Source: Polyangiaceae bacterium
Lineage (GTDB): Bacteria; Myxococcota_A; Polyangia; Polyangiales; Polyangiaceae
Length of the DNA stretch: 64,000 bases
Reading direction: 5' to 3'
Assembly (NCBI GenBank): GCA_013361525.1
Contig: JABFXY010000006.1
Coordinates: forward strand, 1-64,000
Below the pieces are notes generated by a model, which ran no database searches, was not told where the DNA came from, and saw only the letters and a list, made by a program, of their open reading frames with translations. The translations under genes were made by a program, and so were the position numbers. Below are positions 58,686 to 64,000 of this stretch, piece after piece. Numbering within the stretch: the first letter of the stretch is position 1; each line of letters starts with the position of its first letter.

Positions 58686-59752
58686 CCGCGCTCGGCGCCG
58701 AACACGTCGAGCGCGGGCCCCGTCCGCGGAAGATCCTCGCCGATGCTCGCATCGAAGAGCGCGCGGGCGAGGCCGTCGATGATCTCCGACTTCTCCACGC
58801 CGGCGCGGTAGTGCTCGTCGATCGCGTCGATGCCGACGAGCGCCCCCGAAATCGAGCCGGCGATCGTCGCGATCGAGTCGCTGTCGCCGGCCGAGTTTGC
58901 GCCGCGCACGATCGACGCTCGATAGTCGCGGCCCGCTTTGAGCGCGCACCAGAGGCCGGTCGCCACGGCTTCCTCGCCGACCCACGCTTCGCCGAGGAGC
59001 GAGCAGACATCGTCCGTCTCGGCGCCCACGCACGCGTCGAGCTCGTCGAGCTTTCGAAGCATCTCGGAGACGCCGATCGAGCGGGCGAGATCGTCGGGGC
59101 ACCCGATATCGACGAGGAGATCCTCCGAGAGCGCGTTCACACACGCGCGTGTGAACGCGACGATTCCGTCGAGCGAGCCCGTCCGCACGACGTGCGCCAC
59201 CGGCGCCGCGGCAGCGACCGAGCTTGCGATGCCGGTCGGGTGCCGGTGCGTGAGGACGGATTGCGCAGCGGCGGCGACGATCATCGCTTCGATGTCGTCC
59301 GCGAAATACAGGCCGATCGGCGCCGCGCGCATCGCTGCACCACAACCCTTCGAGGCCGCGACACCGGCGCTTTGCCACGGCGTGCCGCCCTCCAGAGCGC
59401 TGCATCCACGAAGGCAGGTACCGCCGGGTGCGCGGTCGTTCTGAGGCGAGCGGAGCCACGCGACGAGCTCTTGCCCGAGGACGGTCATCAGCTCGTCGGT
59501 CGAGCCGTGCCCGCGGCGGATGAGCGCGCGCGCGACACCGATCGTCATCTGCGTGTCGTCGGTGAACGTGCCCGGGCGGTGCACACCCGCAGCTTGGAAC
59601 GTCTCGACGCGTCCGCCCCAGCGCGCGACGATGTCGGGCACCGACGCGACGAACTCGGTCGGGTGACCGAGCGCGTCGCCGATCGCAAGGCCGAGGAGAC
59701 AGCCCCGAAAGCGGTCCACCCGCTCCACTTGGTTCGGTCCGGCTGCGCTCAT
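58682..59752 (-). CDS. ADP-ribosylglycohydrolase (DraG family)
   Basis: A 356-aa enzyme that removes ADP-ribose from proteins or other targets. The family motifs GLAIGDALG (N-terminal), GTFTDDTQM (T64, D65, D66, metal-binding) and [14 protein letters not shown] (second metal site) are all present, with [11 protein letters not shown]. Its ATG overlaps the stop of the kinase-STAND gene by 4 bp (ATGA), so the two are made together; an ADP-ribose-based switch on the STAND protein or its targets is a testable inference. The convergent lipoprotein overlaps its 3' end by 4 bp. Confidence 0.9.
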   Translation of the reverse strand: MSAAGPNQVERVDRFRGCLLGLAIGDALGHPTEFVASVPDIVARWGGRVETFQAAGVHRPGTFTDDTQMTIGVARALIRRGHGSTDELMTVLGQELVAWLRSPQNDRAPGGTCLRGCSALEGGTPWQSAGVAASKGCGAAMRAAPIGLYFADDIEAMIVAAAAQSVLTHRHPTGIASSVAAAAPVAHVVRTGSLDGIVAFTRACVNALSEDLLVDIGCPDDLARSIGVSEMLRKLDELDACVGAETDDVCSLLGEAWVGEEAVATGLWCALKAGRDYRASIVRGANSAGDSDSIATIAGSISGALVGIDAIDEHYRAGVEKSEIIDGLARALFDASIGEDLPRTGPALDVFGAERG

Positions 59753-62700
59753 CGTTTGAGCACCAAGTTTCCGGCGTCGTCGACGCGCAGGTTCGAGGCG
59801 AGCGTGCCGACCGCGTCGATCGTGCTCGCGCCGAAGGGAATCAACACGCCGTGTGCAATGCCGTCCAGATCCGGCGCGTACGCGAGCACCACACCCTGGT
59901 CATCCCAAGGAACGAGCCGCGTCATCCCGTTGATCGGGACGGTCGCGGCGATCGACGACGACGCGAGATCGATGACACCGATCTCCGCGGCGGACGCGAG
60001 CACGATGCCCTTCTTGTCCTTGGTCACGAGCAGGTCTTCCCAATCGGACCCGATGCGAGGCGGGGCCAGCCGCTTCGTCTCACCGTTCGTGGCGAGCGCG
60101 TGCACCCCCGTTGCGTCGGCGAAGAGGATCTCGCCCGGCGCGACACCGTCCGCGAGCGCCGAGGCGCGCGGTCTCGCCACCGTGAGCTCGCGGACCTCGT
60201 CGTTTCCCTCGCCGATTGCGATGATCTCGCCGTTCGAAAGCGCCGCGAGCAAGCCCCCTCCCCCGGGCGCGGCGGAAGAGGTCGCCTCCACGTCGAAGAC
60301 GAAGCCGTCGAGCGCCGCGACGGGCCGACCTTCACCGTCGCCCGAGAGCGCGTGGACGACGAGCGTGCCGTCGAGGCGCTGCGTGTACATTTTCGTGCAG
60401 CTCGGGCTCACCCCGACGACGAAGCCAGGCGCGCGTGTGACGCGGCCGACGTCGACGTTCAATCGAAGCTCGCGCACCTCGTACGATTCGCCGGCGGTTC
60501 GGTAAAAGAGGATGCGTCCGTCCGGACAGGTGCCGAGAAGGAAACCCGTCGTCGCCGAGATGCGCTTGCCGTTCTTCGCGTAGACGAGGTGAAGCTCTGG
60601 ATCGCGCTCCTCGCGGACCCGCTCGCGATCGCGCGATTTCTGAACGGCGACGACATCCGCCGCGCGCAGCACCTTCGCAAGACCGTCGTCGGCGCGGAGG
60701 GGAACACGCGCGCCCTCGTCGTCACGCTCCACGAACGACAGCACCCGCTCGAGCGCGTCGTCCTCCGCGCTCGCGAGGACGAGCGTCGTCGAGAGCCACC
60801 GGTTCGAGCTGAGACCGAACGCGCCGCGCGAAAAGTGGTCCCCGAAATCGCGCATCGCGAGGCGACCGAGATCGAAGCGCGACGTCGCGAGGACGGGCGC
60901 ATCGTCGCTCGACTGATCGCAGCGAGCTTCGGGCGCGAGCTCCGACGCAGGCCGAGCGCCTTGACGAAGGTACGTCCACTCCGGCGGGCCGCTCAGCCGG
61001 CAACCCGCGATGTCGACACCTCGCGCGTCCCACACGAGCGCGACCGCGTCCTCCGGCGGCGCCGACTCCCAGAGCTTGCGCGACGGATCGGCTGCGTCGA
61101 GCACGTAGAGCGAGCGGTCGGTCGTGAGCGCGAGCGCATCGCTCGAGGGGCTGAACGCCGCGAGGCGCGCTTCGTCGTGCAACGTCACACGCACCGGTGG
61201 GTCGTTCGCGAACGTCGTGTACACCGCGACGTCCCTTCCCGACCAAGCGACGAGCTTCGTCCCATCGGGAGAGAGCGCGAACGCCGCTTGCTCGTCGATG
61301 CGGTGGGTGACGTTCTTCGCCATGTCCCACACGTCGATGCCCTCGCCGGAAAAACACGCGGCGACGGCCGCGCTCCGGCCGGCGACCACCTCACCGCGAC
61401 AATAGAGCGGTGCGGTCGCAGCGACGGACACGGTGCCGTCCTCGGCGAAGCGCACGAGACGGAGCACGCCGTCCGCGGTGAGCACGAGCAACGCCGTATC
61501 GTAGAAGAGCGGCACCATCTCGGTGACCGCTGCATCGCCGAACGCGAGCTCCAGTCGACGCGGGCGCCGGTAGACGGCGCTCGCTTTGGTCGGATCGATT
61601 TCCACGTCCAGGTGATCGAAGACCTCGGGCTCCCCCGTTTTCGAGAACAGGTCGAAGGCCACGAGCGTCCCTTCGGGCGACCGGCCCAGGAGCCACCGCT
61701 CGTCCCACGGCATCCGGGGATCCTCCACGGGCGAGAGCGACAAGAACCTTCCGGGAGGGAGGTTGTGCGTCGCGCCGAGGAGCTCGACAAAAAGACCGGG
61801 CTCGCTCGCGCCGGATTGGATGGCCGCGACGAGGTACGCGGCGCGCGCGTACGGATCCGGCGTTTGTCGCGCGCGCGCGACGAGCCCGACCCGCCTCGCC
61901 TCGAGCTGCGCGCGCTTCTCCTTTTCGACGACGCGCCGGTGCTGCTCGTCGAGACTCGCCTTGTAAAAGAGCCCCGCGACGACCGCGAGGATGGCCGTCG
62001 CAGCGATGCCGAGCTGCACGAGGCGGCGCCGTCGATTCGCCCGGCGCGACGCCGTAACGAATTGAACCTCCACGCCCGAAAGACCTCGCAGATGCGCGAT
62101 GCGCCGGTCGATCTCCGCAACGAAATCCGGCGGCGCGAGGTACGTCCGCTGATGACCGCTTCGCTCCCACGCGAACGCCGCCTCCGCGATCCGCTCGTGT
62201 AGAGCGATCTCCTCCATCGCCGCAAGACGTGCAGTCTCGAGCCGGGGCCACGTCGCGATGGCCGGATGCGCGAGCTCGACCTCCCCTGATCTCGATCGCA
62301 CGAGGCGGCTGTCGTGGAGCGTTTCGAGGACGCTGTCGAAGCGCGCATCCCCCGCCTTCTCCTTCAAGGCCTGGGTCGCGACCCTACGCGGTGTCCCCTC
62401 GGACGTGGTGAGGCCGAGCATCAAGGAGACGGCGCGCTCGGCGTCGTCGCCGAGCTTTTCGTAGACGCGCTCGGCATGGCGGTGGAAGACGCCGGCGGCG
62501 CCGCCCTTCTGCAGGCGCGCACCGTCGAGCTTCATGCCTCGCTTCGGCGGCGCGCCGTCGGCGGATGAGCCCAACGCCTGCGGCTCTACGCGCGCGCACG
62601 ACGCGAGAAGGAGCGCGATATTGGGAAGCGGCGCTCCGCCGCGCGCGAGCTCTTCCTCGACGGCGCGCGTCAGCTCCTCCGGGCGATCGATGGCCCAGCC

Positions 62701-64000
62701 GGCGAGACGCGCCGGCTCGAGCGCGATCTCGCGCGCCGCTGCTTCGGGCGGCGCCGCGAGATATCGGACGAGGCCGGGCAGCGACGAAAGCTCGGGCGAC
62801 AGCGAGACGACCTCGTCCACGGCGTCCTGATCCATCAACAGGACGACGCGAACGCCTTCCCTTCGACCGGCGCCGAGCGCGCGCTCCACGAAGGTGAGGG
62901 TGCGCTTGCGTTTGTCCTCGTCTCCGTGCACCACCCGGTGAAAGTCGTCGATGACGATCACGCCGAGCGTTTGCGGGTTCGCGACCCTCAGCTCCTCGTC
63001 GATTCCGACCGCCGCGAGCGCATCGCCGAGCACCGCATCCACGTCCCCTCTAGCCGAGACGAACGCGGCTTTCGTCTCCGTGCGACCGTCGAGCGGCTTC
63101 TTCTCGAGCTCGGGTAACAGGACCGCCGAAGCGAACGACGTCTTCCCGGCACCGCTCGGCGCCGCGACGACAAGCGCACCTTCGAACGACAGGTGACGCA
63201 TCATTCGGCGCGTCTCTTGGTCTCTGCCGAAGACGAAGCCCTCGTGCGACGCGCCGTACGGAGACAAGCCCGGATACGGCACGGCAGGCGCGCCGTGCGG
63301 GCGCTGCCAGACATCGTCGACGACCGCGAACAGCCCGCCCGCGGACACACCGCGTCGAGCCGGATCGACGGCGCAGAGCCGCTCGATCAGGGCGACGAGA
63401 CCGCGAGGCAAACCCTCGGCGGACAGGTCGCGGAACGCGCCCTTCAGCGTCGCGTCGCGCAGCTCCAGCAAATACGTGTGGTAGTCCTCGACGCGCGCGT
63501 TCTCTTCCGGCTCGCTGTCGACGTGCTGCGGCAAACGTCCGGTCGAGAGCACCGTCAGCGTCACGCCGAGCGCGTACGCGTCGGCCAACATCGTGGGCTC
63601 CCCTTGCTCGAGCACCTCGGGCGCCACGAACCCGGGTGTGCCGACGACGACCTTCCCCTGGGAGCGCCGCGACGCGCCCGGAGAGTCGGTGACGGCGAGA
63701 CGTTGTGTCGGCGCATATGCGTCGCTCGACTCCGCGAGGAACAGCGCGGTGGACATCGGATCCGCGCCGGCAATGCGCGCCATCTTCGCAGGGTCGACGA
63801 CGTCGCTCTGCCGGACGGCGGCGCTTCGAGCGATCCCGAAGTCGAGGACCTTCACGACCCCCTCGACGGTGACGAAAATATTCGCCGGCTTCAGATCGAG
63901 GTGAACGACGCCGCGCGCGTGGATGACGTCGAGCGCTTGGGCGACCGCGCGCGCATAGCGGAGCGCGACGCGCCAGCCGAGGCGCTTCTTGTCGCGGAGC
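59749..64000 (-). CDS. Kinase-nSTAND1 ATPase-propeller protein (partial, runs off right edge)
   Basis: At least 1416 codons are visible; the N terminus lies beyond 64000. Visible order: a Hanks kinase domain with HLDLKPAN in place of HRDLKPxN and then [23 protein letters not shown]; a kinase end near visible residue 190. An nSTAND1-type ATPase follows (PYPGLSPYG then [10 protein letters not shown], Walker A PSGAGKTS), with VIVIDDFHR as candidate Walker B and helical regions behind it. One transmembrane-like helix ([20 protein letters not shown]) precedes a large beta-propeller-like C terminus. STAND proteins oligomerise on sensing a signal. The gene is ATGA-coupled to the DraG gene. The HRD to HLD change lacks the usual Arg. 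Confidence 0.85.
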   Translation of the reverse strand, partial: LRDKKRLGWRVALRYARAVAQALDVIHARGVVHLDLKPANIFVTVEGVVKVLDFGIARSAAVRQSDVVDPAKMARIAGADPMSTALFLAESSDAYAPTQRLAVTDSPGASRRSQGKVVVGTPGFVAPEVLEQGEPTMLADAYALGVTLTVLSTGRLPQHVDSEPEENARVEDYHTYLLELRDATLKGAFRDLSAEGLPRGLVALIERLCAVDPARRGVSAGGLFAVVDDVWQRPHGAPAVPYPGLSPYGASHEGFVFGRDQETRRMMRHLSFEGALVVAAPSGAGKTSFASAVLLPELEKKPLDGRTETKAAFVSARGDVDAVLGDALAAVGIDEELRVANPQTLGVIVIDDFHRVVHGDEDKRKRTLTFVERALGAGRREGVRVVLLMDQDAVDEVVSLSPELSSLPGLVRYLAAPPEAAAREIALEPARLAGWAIDRPEELTRAVEEELARGGAPLPNIALLLASCARVEPQALGSSADGAPPKRGMKLDGARLQKGGAAGVFHRHAERVYEKLGDDAERAVSLMLGLTTSEGTPRRVATQALKEKAGDARFDSVLETLHDSRLVRSRSGEVELAHPAIATWPRLETARLAAMEEIALHERIAEAAFAWERSGHQRTYLAPPDFVAEIDRRIAHLRGLSGVEVQFVTASRRANRRRRLVQLGIAATAILAVVAGLFYKASLDEQHRRVVEKEKRAQLEARRVGLVARARQTPDPYARAAYLVAAIQSGASEPGLFVELLGATHNLPPGRFLSLSPVEDPRMPWDERWLLGRSPEGTLVAFDLFSKTGEPEVFDHLDVEIDPTKASAVYRRPRRLELAFGDAAVTEMVPLFYDTALLVLTADGVLRLVRFAEDGTVSVAATAPLYCRGEVVAGRSAAVAACFSGEGIDVWDMAKNVTHRIDEQAAFALSPDGTKLVAWSGRDVAVYTTFANDPPVRVTLHDEARLAAFSPSSDALALTTDRSLYVLDAADPSRKLWESAPPEDAVALVWDARGVDIAGCRLSGPPEWTYLRQGARPASELAPEARCDQSSDDAPVLATSRFDLGRLAMRDFGDHFSRGAFGLSSNRWLSTTLVLASAEDDALERVLSFVERDDEGARVPLRADDGLAKVLRAADVVAVQKSRDRERVREERDPELHLVYAKNGKRISATTGFLLGTCPDGRILFYRTAGESYEVRELRLNVDVGRVTRAPGFVVGVSPSCTKMYTQRLDGTLVVHALSGDGEGRPVAALDGFVFDVEATSSAAPGGGGLLAALSNGEIIAIGEGNDEVRELTVARPRASALADGVAPGEILFADATGVHALATNGETKRLAPPRIGSDWEDLLVTKDKKGIVLASAAEIGVIDLASSSIAATVPINGMTRLVPWDDQGVVLAYAPDLDGIAHGVLIPFGASTIDAVGTLASNLRVDDAGNLVLKR

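Overview
The window is high-GC DNA typical of Myxococcota, probably a Polyangiales-type myxobacterium. Three surface or secreted proteins end in MYXO-CTERM-like sorting tails (cysteine motif, hydrophobic helix, arginine cluster). About a dozen lipoproteins are present, many with Gly/Ser-rich stalks after the lipobox. There are Hanks-type Ser/Thr kinases, a PP2C phosphatase, an orphan DUF2169 protein and AgmX/PglI (TonB C-terminal-like) domains. No phage, insertion sequence or CRISPR array was seen. About 57 protein genes and two tRNA genes fill nearly all of the window. This is mostly ordinary chromosome with short, translationally coupled operons.

Layout. 0.3-4.0 kb: a VKOR-thioredoxin disulfide enzyme, an OmpA-like protein and a Tat-exported FAD oxidase. 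4.0-8.3 kb: a PP2C phosphatase, a MocR regulator with a dyad in front of it, a GNAT acetyltransferase and a lipoprotein. 8.4-10.9 kb: RtcB RNA ligase divergent from a LigT-type RNA ligase/phosphodiesterase. 11.0-14.1 kb: two lipoproteins, then a coupled pair of a class II cAMP-phosphodiesterase-like metallohydrolase and a cyclic-nucleotide-binding protein. 14.3-16.5 kb: groES-groEL with promoter, CIRCE-like operator and terminator. 16.6-21.5 kb: three lipoproteins and a tRNA-Gln/tRNA-Glu pair followed by unusual 81-bp tandem repeats that copy the tRNA-Glu 3' end.

21.7-32.4 kb: DUF2169 protein; DprA, TrmFO and a MYXO-CTERM protein in one overlapping operon; an FNR-type reductase with an SDR; a lipoprotein, a HIT protein and an AgmX/PglI lipoprotein in a row; another lipoprotein. 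32.4-39.5 kb: a TPR/PEGA-like membrane protein and a Ser/Thr kinase; a tightly coupled operon of Bcp peroxiredoxin, GAF protein, intracellular-type subtilase and helical-repeat protein; an ExbD-like lipoprotein and a small membrane protein. 39.7-48.9 kb: nucleoside hydrolase, Ca-binding VWA lipoprotein, single-domain RibD-type deaminase, HSL esterase, SurE, lipid kinase and a MYXO-CTERM protein.

48.9-64 kb: LuxR regulator facing an alpha/beta hydrolase across a dyad, an SDR, a DUF4336 protein, a secreted lysozyme-like MYXO-CTERM protein, a methyltransferase, a kinase coupled to an ABC exporter, another AgmX/PglI lipoprotein, and an ADP-ribosylglycohydrolase coupled to a giant kinase-STAND ATPase-propeller protein that runs off the right edge.

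The themes are envelope assembly and disulfide chemistry, phospho- and ADP-ribose-based signalling, and RNA repair. The most unusual signals are the tRNA-Glu tandem repeats, a long hairpin family found at two convergent gene junctions, the subtilase operon, the kinase-STAND/DraG pair, and TonB/ExbD-like domains carried on lipoproteins. Functions come from motif recognition by eye; no database search was possible.
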